NCBI RefSeq assembly: GCF_900116875.1
Contig: NZ_FPCC01000011.1
Location: 1-64,000 of the forward strand
Source of the DNA: Butyrivibrio sp. INlla21
GTDB taxonomy: Bacteria; Bacillota; Clostridia; Lachnospirales; Lachnospiraceae
DNA: 64,000 bases
Reading direction: 5' to 3'
The translations under genes and the position numbers were made by a program. Positions 20,241-28,017 of the stretch are shown here, in pieces (position 1 is the stretch's first letter; every line of letters starts with the position of its first letter). The notes beneath the pieces are model-generated. The model searched no databases, had not been told where the DNA came from, and saw nothing but the letters and a program-made list of their open reading frames with translations.

Positions 20241-21095
20241 TCAGCCTTCCCCGTAATATTCTAGCACAGCTTTTCCTACATTTTGAGCAACGCCTTCTCC
20301 ATAGAGTGAATCTATAACTCCTGCGACTTTAGCATCACTTATATATGATCTTGCGCCCGCGATCAGCATGGATCGGGCATTACTCATGTGATACATTTTA
20401 TTCGTATTGTCTTCAAGTCTCTGCACAAGTTTATGACGTTTTGTCTGATCCTTCGGAAGTTTGGCAAAAGAGTGATAGATTTCCTTAAGTTCTTCTTCCA
20501 ATGCCTTATGTTCCTCGGGCGTCATGGAATCTATTTCTTTAAGGGCTTTTAAGTAGTTTTCTTTACTTCCATACATTCGAAGAATATCTTCCCCGATCTC
20601 TCCTTTCGTGAGATTGGTCTCCACAGTCTTTTTCATCTCTGCAATATCTTCTTTTTTTACAGGCTTACTTGTAACCTTCTTGATCTCAGCTTCTTTTTCT
20701 TTAGCCTCTTTTATCAGAATGTCCGATACCGTCTTGGCTTCATCTTCTGTAAAAGGTTCAAAGCTTATATTCTTCCCTTCCGAATCAAGTCCATCAATCA
20801 CTCTTATCAAGCCGTTCAGCTTATTGACTTTACGAACCAGCTTTTCTTTTTGAGCCCTCAGAATGCTGTTGTAATCACATTTTCCGGCGTCCAGGATTTC
20901 TTTTATCTCAGAAAGCGGGATCTCCATTTCTTTCAGAAAAGCTATGGCGCGCAGCCTCTTTAAATCTTCGTCGTCATATAATCTATAGCCGGCGTCGCTT
21001 CTTTTCTTCGGGACGAGAAGCCCTATATTGTCATAGTGTCTTAGGGCTCTCTCCGATAGCCCTGCTATCTTAGCAACTTCTTTTACTGTCTTCAT
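20241..21095 (-). CDS. MerR family transcriptional regulator
   Basis: 284 residues from the ATG at 21095, chosen because AAAGGAGG sits directly upstream; an in-frame ATG 93 bases earlier would run through the promoter. The winged-helix N-terminus (about 1-72) has MKTVKEVAKIAGLSERALRHYDNIGLL and GYRLYDDEDLKRL. A dimerisation helix follows (about 75-105), then a helical C-terminal part of about 180 residues that resembles the TipAL-like antibiotic-sensing (TipAS/MerR2) class. The ligand is unknown. Its promoter has the MerR-type 19-bp spacer, implying autoregulation. It is transcribed away from the AAA+ ATPase gene. Confidence 0.88.
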   Translation of the reverse strand: MKTVKEVAKIAGLSERALRHYDNIGLLVPKKRSDAGYRLYDDEDLKRLRAIAFLKEMEIPLSEIKEILDAGKCDYNSILRAQKEKLVRKVNKLNGLIRVIDGLDSEGKNISFEPFTEDEAKTVSDILIKEAKEKEAEIKKVTSKPVKKEDIAEMKKTVETNLTKGEIGEDILRMYGSKENYLKALKEIDSMTPEEHKALEEELKEIYHSFAKLPKDQTKRHKLVQRLEDNTNKMYHMSNARSMLIAGARSYISDAKVAGVIDSLYGEGVAQNVGKAVLEYYGEG

Positions 21096-21117
21096 GGTCA
21101 AGCCTCCTTTTAGATTA

Positions 21118-21148
21118 AGTTTAAAGCTTGACGCTACGTCAAGGTCAA
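21118..21148 (-). promoter_or_regulatory. MerR-type promoter with 19-bp spacer and operator
   Basis: On the minus strand TTGACC (-35, 21148-21143) and TAAACT (-10, 21123-21118) are separated by exactly 19 bp. The spacer region carries the perfect palindrome CTTGACGTAGCGTCAAG (21127-21143). Overlong spacers with a palindrome are the hallmark of MerR-activated promoters, so the regulator probably activates its own gene. Confidence 0.8.
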
Positions 21149-21195
21149 GAAAATTATAACACAGCAAAATCCTTAAAAAAATCTGCATTTGACGA

Positions 21196-21301
21196 AAGTA
21201 TATAGAAGTATATAATTAAATTAAAAGTATATAGAAGTATATAAAAGTATATAAGACTATAAAAAGTATATAGAAGTATATAAGCAACACAAAAGTATAT
21301 A
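21196..21301. repeat. Helically phased AAGTATATA repeat array
   Basis: AAGTATATA occurs eight times, starting at 21196, 21206, 21225, 21235, 21245, 21264, 21274 and 21293. The intervals are 10, 19, 10, 10, 19, 10 and 19 bp. Degenerate copies fill the 19-bp gaps (for example AAGACTATA near 21253), so the whole array is about one unit per helical turn. The last copy runs into the AGGAGG ribosome binding site of the downstream ATPase gene. It is most simply read as a cooperative protein-binding array. Confidence 0.9.
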
Positions 21302-21311
21302 GGAGGACGCC

Positions 21312-22355
21312 ATGGAACGAAATCCATTTGTACTCAACTTCGGAAAAGTCCCAACTCAATACATCAGCAGAGAAATTCTCATAGATGAAATTGTACAGGA
21401 GCTTACAGCGGAGAACGCGCAGAATAACTGCTTTATGCTTACAGGTACAAGAGGAAGCGGAAAGACTGTTACAATGACTTCCATAGAAAAAGAAATTTCC
21501 ACGTTCGAGGATTGGATCATTATAAGACTCAATTCTGAGAGAAACATGCTTGAAGGACTTGTCGCGAAGTTATATGACAGCAAAGAATTCATAACCAAAT
21601 TCATTGATACAAGCATCAATCTGTCAAAATTCGGAATCGGTGTGACCGTAAGCTCTAAGCCGCCCGTAGCCGACATCGAATCTGCGCTTGAGAGAATACT
21701 AAAAGAAATCAAGAAAAAGAAAAAAAGACTTCTCGTTACAATAGACGAAGTCTCCAATACTGAATATATGAGAGAATTTGCCAGCAGCTTTCAGATATTG
21801 ATAAGAGAAGATCTCCCCATCTTCTTGCTAATGGCAGGATTGTATGAGAACATACACGATCTCAAAAACGAAAAGAATCTTACGTTCTTGTACAGAGCGA
21901 CGCAATATGAAATGGAGCCTCTTAATCTGACGCTGATCGCAGACAGATATTCTAAGGTATTTGGCATATCTTATGAAAAAGCAATGGATATGGCTGTGAT
22001 TACCAAGGGTTATCCTTTTGCGTATCAGGCAATGGGAAAGTATGTCTGGGATGACAAAAAGCACGAATTAAACAATTCCGTTCTGCTTAAATTTGATGAA
22101 GCACTCAGCCACTACGTCTACAAAAAAATGTGGTCCGAGCTTTCACAGAAAGACAAGTGGTTTATGTCTTTCATAGTACAAAAAGAAGATATGCCCGTTT
22201 CCGAACTTTTAGAAATATCTGCCCAGAAGAAAAATGAGTTTTCACAGTACAGAGAAAGACTCAGAGACAAGGGTCTAATAGATGTGTCGACTCACGGTAT
22301 CATCAAATACACGCTTCCAAGATTTGATATCTTTGTAAAAAATCAGCCTCAATAA
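21312..22355 (+). CDS. AAA+ ATPase (Orc1/AAA_16-like), function unknown
   Basis: 347 residues. The N-terminus MERNPFVLNFGKVPTQYISR precedes Walker A GTRGSGKT (residues 45-52), Walker B LLVTIDEV (about 140-147) and a sensor-type stretch FLLMAGLYENI. A C-terminal winged-helix-like domain (about 265-347) has QKDKWFMSFIVQ, FSQYRERLRDKGLIDV and HGIIKYTLPRF. This is the architecture of origin/Cdc6-like AAA+ proteins found as stand-alone ATP-binding proteins in Clostridia. There is no membrane segment and no partner gene on the same strand. It is divergent from a MerR gene and fully covered upstream by the phased repeat array. A terminator follows immediately. The DNA-binding C-terminus could recognise the array. 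The cellular role is unknown. Confidence 0.8.
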   Translation: MERNPFVLNFGKVPTQYISREILIDEIVQELTAENAQNNCFMLTGTRGSGKTVTMTSIEKEISTFEDWIIIRLNSERNMLEGLVAKLYDSKEFITKFIDTSINLSKFGIGVTVSSKPPVADIESALERILKEIKKKKKRLLVTIDEVSNTEYMREFASSFQILIREDLPIFLLMAGLYENIHDLKNEKNLTFLYRATQYEMEPLNLTLIADRYSKVFGISYEKAMDMAVITKGYPFAYQAMGKYVWDDKKHELNNSVLLKFDEALSHYVYKKMWSELSQKDKWFMSFIVQKEDMPVSELLEISAQKKNEFSQYRERLRDKGLIDVSTHGIIKYTLPRFDIFVKNQPQ

Positions 22356-22362
22356 AAACATT

Positions 22363-22395
22363 GCCCCTTGCCTGAATTGCTTTCAGGTAAGGGGC
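22363..22395. terminator. Bidirectional terminator
   Basis: GCCCCTTGCCTGA pairs with TTCAGGTAAGGGGC, with A- and T-rich flanks on both sides. It separates the convergent AAA+ and 5'-nucleotidase genes. Confidence 0.85.
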
Positions 22396-22415
22396 ATAAA
22401 TTTTGTTTATGATTT

Positions 22416-24269
22416 TTATTTAAGATCTTTTTCCGTGATTGCCTTTACGTTAGGTGTTCTGCCGTCCTCTGAGCAAGGGATTTCGATCTCCTTATTCTTA
22501 AGCTGCGTGACAGCTTTCTCTCTTAAATCCTTATCCCATTCATAACCTGTGATCTTCCAGTTATCATCGCACTCGGGTTTGATCTGGCCTTTCTTTACGT
22601 TGGTTATATAGTCACCGATCAGCTCTCGAACTCCGCCGATATCGCCTTTGACATCGATCTCTACAAGCTTAGGAAGTTCCTCGCCTTCCTCATAAACCTC
22701 TCCGGGTGTGAGAAGGTGAGATGAAGCTCTGTAGTTGTTTACTGCGATATCAAACTCATCGTCGTCGCGGACGGGTGTACCGTCAGGCCATGTAAGATTC
22801 TCAATCCTGCTGCCGGGTTCTTTCGAAATGTTGATCTCGTAGTTTACACCCGCAAACATATCGAAATTGTAAGCGCGAACATCGGGGTTAAAAGAAATTG
22901 TGAGGTCGCCGGGTTTAAAGGTGTTAAAATACTTCGCCGACCACTCCATGTATTTCTTGAGCTGCGCTCCTGTCATGTGCAGCTTGTAAAGTGTATTGGT
23001 ATATTTGTAAATAAGAGCCGTATCGCACTTCTTGATATCTCCGGGATACATGTTGGCGCCAGCTGTAAACAGCGCTGCAGCTGAAACTTTGGCTCCCGTA
23101 TAATGAAGCTGAACATCATTTATAAGATCGATAAGAGCAGTGTCTTCTATCTGCGCTGTAGGAATCTCTTCAATCTCATTGACGGGAGAAAGCTGATCTC
23201 CGACAAGCTTTCCTATAACACTGTTTGCATCATTCTTGGCCTGCTCATCATATTTACTAAGGAGTTCAACGAGCTCGGGATCTGCTTCATAATCTTTGGT
23301 CTCAACACTCTTTGATGTCTTATCGGCAACCTTGTAACCGTCGCCATTCTTCTCAAGCGTAAGATCAATAACAGAGAAGGTCTTCGCCATCTCTGTGTTC
23401 ATAACAACGAGCGTACCGTTTATCGTCTCGCCTTCAACCAATGCGTGTGCATGAGATGCAAGCATAACATCAAATTCGGGACACTCCTTTAAAATATCCT
23501 CAACTCCGGAATTGGGAACATCGTACTCGTCATCGATTCCCATATGATATACGCCGACAAGAACATCATACTGTCCTTTAATACTGTCGATTATCTTGCG
23601 TGTCTCCTCAAGCGGATCGGTAACCATGCAATCGGCAAGGTTTACACTGTCCCAACGTGTAATGTTGGGAGTAACCATTCCGATTACGGCTACTCTTATT
23701 CCGTTCTTCTCAATGATGGTGTATCCGTCCGCAATCGGCTCTCCGTTTTCATCATAAACATTGCCGCCAAGCGTAGCGCATTCCAGATCTCCGATGGTCT
23801 TTTTTACAACGTCCATGCCGTAGTTGAACTCATGGTTTCCGACCGTCCAGACATCATATTTAAGGGCATTTATCGCCTGTATCATAGGATGTACGTCATC
23901 TTCTCCGACAAAGATATCGGAATAATTGTCCTGAATAGTGTCACCTGCGTCAAAAAGCAAGGTGTCATCCGTACGATACTCTTTTAATGCTGTAGAAAGC
24001 TGAGCTACACTACCTGAAGTATCTTCGGCGTTAAGGGCATAATCCCAAGGCAGGAACTTTCCGTGAAGGTCACTTGTTCCGATTATTCTGAGGGTTTTGG
24101 TCTCCGCGCCGGCTCCCGTCTGATCTAAGCTTGCTTCCACGGAGGCACTGTCTGCAGCATTTGCCGCTCCGTTATCCTCATCCTTCGGCGCACTACCGCC
24201 GGCCGCGCATCCCACAGCCAGAAACAGAGCCATACTTAACGCAATAACACTTGATAAAACTTTTTTCAT
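22416..24269 (-). CDS. 5'-nucleotidase/2',3'-cyclic phosphodiesterase family lipoprotein
   Basis: 617 residues from the ATG at 24269, which has GGAG at a workable distance; the ATG two codons earlier is too close to it. A lipoprotein signal ends in LAVGC. The calcineurin-like metallophosphatase domain (about 55-330) has GTSDLHGKF, LLFDAGDTIQ, GNHEFNYG and ASHAHALVEG, the metal and catalytic His/Asp motifs. The 5'-nucleotidase C-terminal substrate domain (about 375-600) follows. The enzyme is tethered outside the membrane and releases phosphate and nucleosides from external nucleotides. It is followed by a terminator and preceded by mgtE only 34 bases away, so the two may share a transcript. 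Confidence 0.88.
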   Translation of the reverse strand: MKKVLSSVIALSMALFLAVGCAAGGSAPKDEDNGAANAADSASVEASLDQTGAGAETKTLRIIGTSDLHGKFLPWDYALNAEDTSGSVAQLSTALKEYRTDDTLLFDAGDTIQDNYSDIFVGEDDVHPMIQAINALKYDVWTVGNHEFNYGMDVVKKTIGDLECATLGGNVYDENGEPIADGYTIIEKNGIRVAVIGMVTPNITRWDSVNLADCMVTDPLEETRKIIDSIKGQYDVLVGVYHMGIDDEYDVPNSGVEDILKECPEFDVMLASHAHALVEGETINGTLVVMNTEMAKTFSVIDLTLEKNGDGYKVADKTSKSVETKDYEADPELVELLSKYDEQAKNDANSVIGKLVGDQLSPVNEIEEIPTAQIEDTALIDLINDVQLHYTGAKVSAAALFTAGANMYPGDIKKCDTALIYKYTNTLYKLHMTGAQLKKYMEWSAKYFNTFKPGDLTISFNPDVRAYNFDMFAGVNYEINISKEPGSRIENLTWPDGTPVRDDDEFDIAVNNYRASSHLLTPGEVYEEGEELPKLVEIDVKGDIGGVRELIGDYITNVKKGQIKPECDDNWKITGYEWDKDLREKAVTQLKNKEIEIPCSEDGRTPNVKAITEKDLK

Positions 24270-24303
24270 TATCATTTCTCCTTCCCTTTATAAAATAAGC
24301 GTT

Positions 24304-25668
24304 TTATATATTCAGATGCAGCAGCCTCGTTGCGATATTGAAATACGCAAGGAGCGAAAGCGCATCAACGATCGTTGTGATCATGGGACTCGCCATAACA
24401 GCAGGGTCAAAGCCGAGCTTGGATGTGATCATCGGCAAGCAACAGCCTATGAGCTTAGCAATGACAACAACCATAAGCAGTGTCAGACAAATGACTGCCG
24501 CAACCGAAACGGTGAGTCTGTCAAGAAATATCAATTTAAGGAAATTAGCTGCTGCCAGCGTAAGACCGCATAGCACGGCAACTCTTATTTCTTTCCATAT
24601 GATCTTAAAAAGATTCGCAAACTCAATCTCTTTTAACGAAAGACTACGAATGATAGAAACGCTTGCCTGCGAACCCGCATTACCGCCTGTATCCATAAGC
24701 ATGGGAATATATGCGGTAAGTATTACGTATGCGGAAAGTGCATCTTCAAACTTAGTGATGATCGCACCGGTAAATGTAGCACTGACCATGAGGAACAGAA
24801 GCCACGGCATTCTGCTCTTGTAAGTCTCAAAAATACCAACCTTGGGATAAGGCTTGTCAGACGGCACGATAGCGGCCATCTTCTCGATATCCTCGGTAGC
24901 CTCTTCTTCCAAGATGTCCACAACGTCATCGATAGTGATGATTCCGACCATACGTGATTCGTTGTCTACAACGGGCATGGCGGTGAAGCCGTATTTCTGG
25001 AACATTCTCGCAGCTTCTTCCTGGTCGGTCATCGTATTGATGCTGATGACATTGGTGTTCATGATGTCACCGATCACGTCATCGGGTTTCATGATGAGCA
25101 AATATCTGAGCGCTACGGTTCCGACAAGTATCTTTTGCTTGGTAACAACGTAGCAGATATTGATTGTCTCGGAATCAACGCCCTTTTGCCGTATTCTGTT
25201 GATCGCATCTGTGACGGACATATCTTCGCGCAGATCAACATACTCCACGGTCATGATACTTCCGGCAGAGTCCTCAGGATACTGCAGAAGGTGATTGATA
25301 TCAGCGCGTGTCTCGGGACTTGCGTTGGCAAGTATGCGCTTAACTACATTGGCCGGCATCTCCTCCAAAAGGTCGGTAGCGTCATCGGCCATTAGATTGT
25401 CAACGATTGTGGAAGCCTCTCGATCTGACAGTGAACGAATGATATATTGCTGATCATCCAGCTCCAGATCGGCAAATACGTCGGCAGCCATGTCCTTGGG
25501 AAGGATTCTGAACATTTTAAGTGAATCCTCATCCTCCATCTCTCCCATTGCAGCAGCGATATCTACTGTATTCATCTCTGAGATTGTCTGGCGAAGCTTG
25601 GTGTATTGCCTAGATTCAAGAAGCTCTTTTAAGATTTCAACGATTGTCTTCTCTTCTTGTAATTCCAT
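24304..25668 (-). CDS. mgtE: Magnesium transporter MgtE
   Basis: 454 residues. The cytoplasmic N domain (about 1-130, superhelical with repeated LPKDMAADVF and LLEEMPANVVKRIL segments) is followed by tandem CBS domains (about 135-260, ending in GIITIDDVVDILEEEATEDIEKMAA). The C-terminal part has five membrane helices with the signature YIPMLMDTGGNAGSQAS. The protein is a Mg2+-gated Mg2+ channel in the cytoplasmic membrane. AAAAGGAGA precedes the ATG. The gene is preceded by a long leader that contains an overlapping 38-codon ORF and a strong inverted repeat. Confidence 0.96.
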   Translation of the reverse strand: MELQEEKTIVEILKELLESRQYTKLRQTISEMNTVDIAAAMGEMEDEDSLKMFRILPKDMAADVFADLELDDQQYIIRSLSDREASTIVDNLMADDATDLLEEMPANVVKRILANASPETRADINHLLQYPEDSAGSIMTVEYVDLREDMSVTDAINRIRQKGVDSETINICYVVTKQKILVGTVALRYLLIMKPDDVIGDIMNTNVISINTMTDQEEAARMFQKYGFTAMPVVDNESRMVGIITIDDVVDILEEEATEDIEKMAAIVPSDKPYPKVGIFETYKSRMPWLLFLMVSATFTGAIITKFEDALSAYVILTAYIPMLMDTGGNAGSQASVSIIRSLSLKEIEFANLFKIIWKEIRVAVLCGLTLAAANFLKLIFLDRLTVSVAAVICLTLLMVVVIAKLIGCCLPMITSKLGFDPAVMASPMITTIVDALSLLAYFNIATRLLHLNI

Positions 25669-25753
25669 GGTAATCTCCTTTTCTATGTGCGGTTTTTATG
25701 GTACTTCGACCGGGAGCAGGATCGCTGCCACATTTATGTGAATCCTTCTTCAT
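25637..25753 (-). CDS. Upstream leader ORF overlapping the mgtE start (38 codons)
   Basis: An ATG at 25753 with AAAGGTGG eight bases upstream opens a 38-residue frame that begins MKKDSHKCGSDPAPGRSTIK. It passes the mgtE ribosome binding site and start in another frame and stops 29 bases inside mgtE. Its codons 10-15 (SDPAPG) recall the Asp/Pro-rich run of the Salmonella MgtL leader peptide, whose translation senses Mg2+. The peptide is hydrophilic, with no signal. The ORF sits inside a 10-bp perfect inverted repeat. A regulatory leader role is an inference, but the ribosome binding site and placement argue that it is translated. Confidence 0.6.
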   Translation of the reverse strand: MKKDSHKCGSDPAPGRSTIKTAHRKGDYHGITRREDNR

Positions 25754-25760
25754 AAAAACC
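25691..25760 (-). promoter_or_regulatory. Structured mgtE leader: 10-bp inverted repeat
   Basis: GGTTTTTATG/CATAAAAACC form a perfect 10-bp inverted repeat (25691-25700 and 25751-25760), closing over the first 17 codons of the leader ORF and including its ATG. Inside are a 12-bp palindrome, CACATTTATGTG (25729-25740), and a GCAG/CTGC hairpin. Pairing would hide the leader ORF start. No M-box (ykoK) consensus is visible in the 5' region. Confidence 0.6.
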
Positions 25761-25942
25761 ACCACCTTTCCTTCGGAGATTTCCCAATAGGGATGCGAAT
25801 TGCTTTAGATTAACAAGCACATTTACTGTACCACAAAATGCCCCAATTGTGTAGGGATTACGAAAAGAAAACACAGGCAAAAAATCCGATTGCCGATTGG
25901 GATAAAAATTGCAAAATGGAGTAGACGCAAAAAAGAGAGAAA

Positions 25943-25973
25943 ATTATACTATCTCGTGTTAGCAATAACTAAC
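25943..25973 (-). promoter_or_regulatory. Probable mgtE promoter with a dyad operator
   Basis: A minus-strand TATAAT (25948-25943) has the dyad GTTAG-N6-CTAAC (25958-25973) directly upstream, over the spacer/-35 region. This would give an mgtE leader of about 270 bases. The rest of the 392-base gap to the chemoreceptor stop holds only a weak GGCAA/TTGCC hairpin (around 25880-25900) and the terminator at 26019. Confidence 0.45.
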
Positions 25974-26018
25974 TTGGTGTAAAATTATAGAAAGGAACAT
26001 TTAAACGATATAAAAAAG

Positions 26019-26053
26019 AAAAAGGAAGCAACCTGTTTGATCGCTTCCTTTTT
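26019..26053. terminator. Bidirectional terminator below the chemoreceptor gene
   Basis: AAAAAGGAAGC pairs with GCTTCCTTTTT around a 13-base loop; both strands end in a T run. Confidence 0.85.
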
Positions 26054-26060
26054 ATATGTT

Positions 26061-27770
26061 TTATTCAAGTTTGAATTTTCCGACTTCGGTTCGGAGCTTT
26101 CCGGAAAGTTCGCTGCTGGCGGAAGCATCCTCATCAATCTTGAGCATGTTCTCGCTCATCTCAACGGACTTCTCCGCAGTGCTCTGCACATGCTTGGTCG
26201 CATCTTCCACAGCGCTGTTTATCGATCCCGTAGATTCCCGGATGAGATTTACATTACTCTGTATCTGCTCGGAAGCTTCTGCAAAGCGTTCCATCATCTC
26301 ATCGATTCGCTCTGCCGAATTCAGGTAATCATCACTTATATTAACGAGCTTATCAAAGCCGTCTATAGTAGTTTCTTTTACAAAATCCAAAAGATCTTTT
26401 GCCTCCGTCGCAAGTTCGTTAACCGCGGTTACAACTTCGGATGAAACTGTCTGAATCTCACTTGCCGCCTTCTGTGAATTGCTTGCAAGTTCACCAATCT
26501 CCGCAGCAACAACCGCAAAGCCTCTTCCTGCATCTCCCGCTCTTGCCGCCTCTATTGAAGCATTCAGTGCAAGAAGATTGGTCTGGTTTGATATCGCGAT
26601 GATATTTCCCGTAAGATCTTCAATCCTGCTTACAGCCTTTGAACGTTCAATCTTATCGGAAACAGACTCAGCCATATCCGAAACTTTTTCTTCGGCGCTG
26701 CTTCGCTCAGCTTCAGCTCTTTTGCCCGTTTCAGAAGCGGAATTCTTAACTTCTTTGGAGAAATCACGGCCACCTTCTATTTCTGAAACAATGTCCTTAA
26801 ACGAATCCGTAATTTCATTCATATGCTCGGCCATCTCATTGAGCGAACTCGACGTATTCTGCATAACAGAGCTCATATCCGTGATCGTGGCAGATATCGC
26901 CTCGGAATTATTTCTTGCATCTTTGATATTTTCCGCGATGTGTCCCGACGCCTTACTAAGCTGGTCGGAATCTGTATTTATGGAAAGAAGCATCTCGCGG
27001 ATAAACGAAATGAGCTTATTGATATTCCCACCGATAACTTCAAATTCATCTCCGGAATCAAGTTCTATATTTTGGGTTAGATCTCCGTCACCTTTGGTAA
27101 GCTCGACAATTTTATCATTTAAAAGCACAAATTTTTTGCTCAGTGCTCTGCTCAAAATGATGAGGATTATGCAGCCCACTATAAGTACGAGCAGGCAGGT
27201 GATAATAATATCTTTTACTAGTGCTCCCGTCTGTTCTTGTACCCAGTCCATGCTGACATCTGCGCCGACTGCGCCGACAACCTTTCCATCTACATAGATA
27301 GGGCTGTAGGACGTTATATGTGTGCCCCACTCATCAGTATAAGGCTCATCACTTGAAACAACCTGTCCCGAGAGTGCTTCTATAACTTCGTCATCGGTAA
27401 ACTCATCTCCGATATAGGACATGTCCTCAATCTGCGCATCGATAGCATATTCCAAAGACTTATCGGCAGCATATCTTACCGTATAAAGATATTCAACACC
27501 CGAAGCGTTAAGCATCTTAGTTAGGAAATTGCTGACCTTTAGATAGTCTTCCGTTTCCTCCTCTCCCGGTTGTACCGACGCAACTATGCTTCCGTCGATA
27601 AGTGCAGCGGCAGATGATGATATGGCTTCAGTGTTCTTTCTGATCTCCTGATTCAAAATATTACTTGCTTTGTTATAGATAACAATTCCCAATATGATGT
27701 CCGCAACAATAAAAAGGGCTATAACTCCAACAATTACTTTCTTGATTATACTGATCTTACGTACTTTCAT
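26061..27770 (-). CDS. Methyl-accepting chemotaxis protein
   Basis: 569 residues from the ATG at 27770 (GAGGAG upstream; a longer frame of 15 codons has no such site). The N-terminal membrane helix (about 9-30) is followed by an extracellular Cache-like sensor (about 35-190), a second membrane helix (about 192-212), HAMP (about 213-265) and the signalling domain. The conserved hairpin tip is [35 protein letters not shown]. The protein senses an external ligand and controls CheA. Its presence implies a motile organism. The ligand is unknown. Confidence 0.93.
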   Translation of the reverse strand: MKVRKISIIKKVIVGVIALFIVADIILGIVIYNKASNILNQEIRKNTEAISSSAAALIDGSIVASVQPGEEETEDYLKVSNFLTKMLNASGVEYLYTVRYAADKSLEYAIDAQIEDMSYIGDEFTDDEVIEALSGQVVSSDEPYTDEWGTHITSYSPIYVDGKVVGAVGADVSMDWVQEQTGALVKDIIITCLLVLIVGCIILIILSRALSKKFVLLNDKIVELTKGDGDLTQNIELDSGDEFEVIGGNINKLISFIREMLLSINTDSDQLSKASGHIAENIKDARNNSEAISATITDMSSVMQNTSSSLNEMAEHMNEITDSFKDIVSEIEGGRDFSKEVKNSASETGKRAEAERSSAEEKVSDMAESVSDKIERSKAVSRIEDLTGNIIAISNQTNLLALNASIEAARAGDAGRGFAVVAAEIGELASNSQKAASEIQTVSSEVVTAVNELATEAKDLLDFVKETTIDGFDKLVNISDDYLNSAERIDEMMERFAEASEQIQSNVNLIRESTGSINSAVEDATKHVQSTAEKSVEMSENMLKIDEDASASSELSGKLRTEVGKFKLE

Positions 27771-27925
27771 GCGAGACTCCTCTCTGCGTAGAAAACAGGC
27801 AAAAAAACATAACAAGAACGTCTATAAAAATAATACCTTACAATCGGTATTAAGTGAATTAAATATCTATAAAATCGTACTCGTCAAAAAAGTTAATTTT
27901 TTTGAAAGAATTTTTGATTTTAGTA

Positions 27926-27985
27926 TTGCAAAGATAATTCCATGGTGTTATAGTGTATTAGTACTGGTAGTACAGTATGTAATAC
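27926..27985 (+). promoter_or_regulatory. Promoter and inverted repeat upstream of the amidase gene
   Basis: TTGCAA (27926-27931) and TATAGT (27949-27954) are spaced 17 bp. Immediately downstream GTATTA and TAATAC (27955-27960, 27980-27985) bracket GTAC repeats, which could be an operator or a 5' RNA hairpin. Confidence 0.6.
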
Positions 27986-28017
27986 ACGCTTGTTTACTGG
28001 AAAGAGGCGATTTTTTG

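Noticed and set aside
21196-21301. CRISPR-like array
   Set aside because: The unit is only 9 bases with 10-bp spacing and no unique spacers or cas genes; it is a phased operator-type array.
25669-25960. M-box (ykoK) riboswitch before mgtE
   Set aside because: I looked for the conserved M-box blocks in the minus-strand leader and found none; the leader is better explained by the upstream ORF and inverted repeat.
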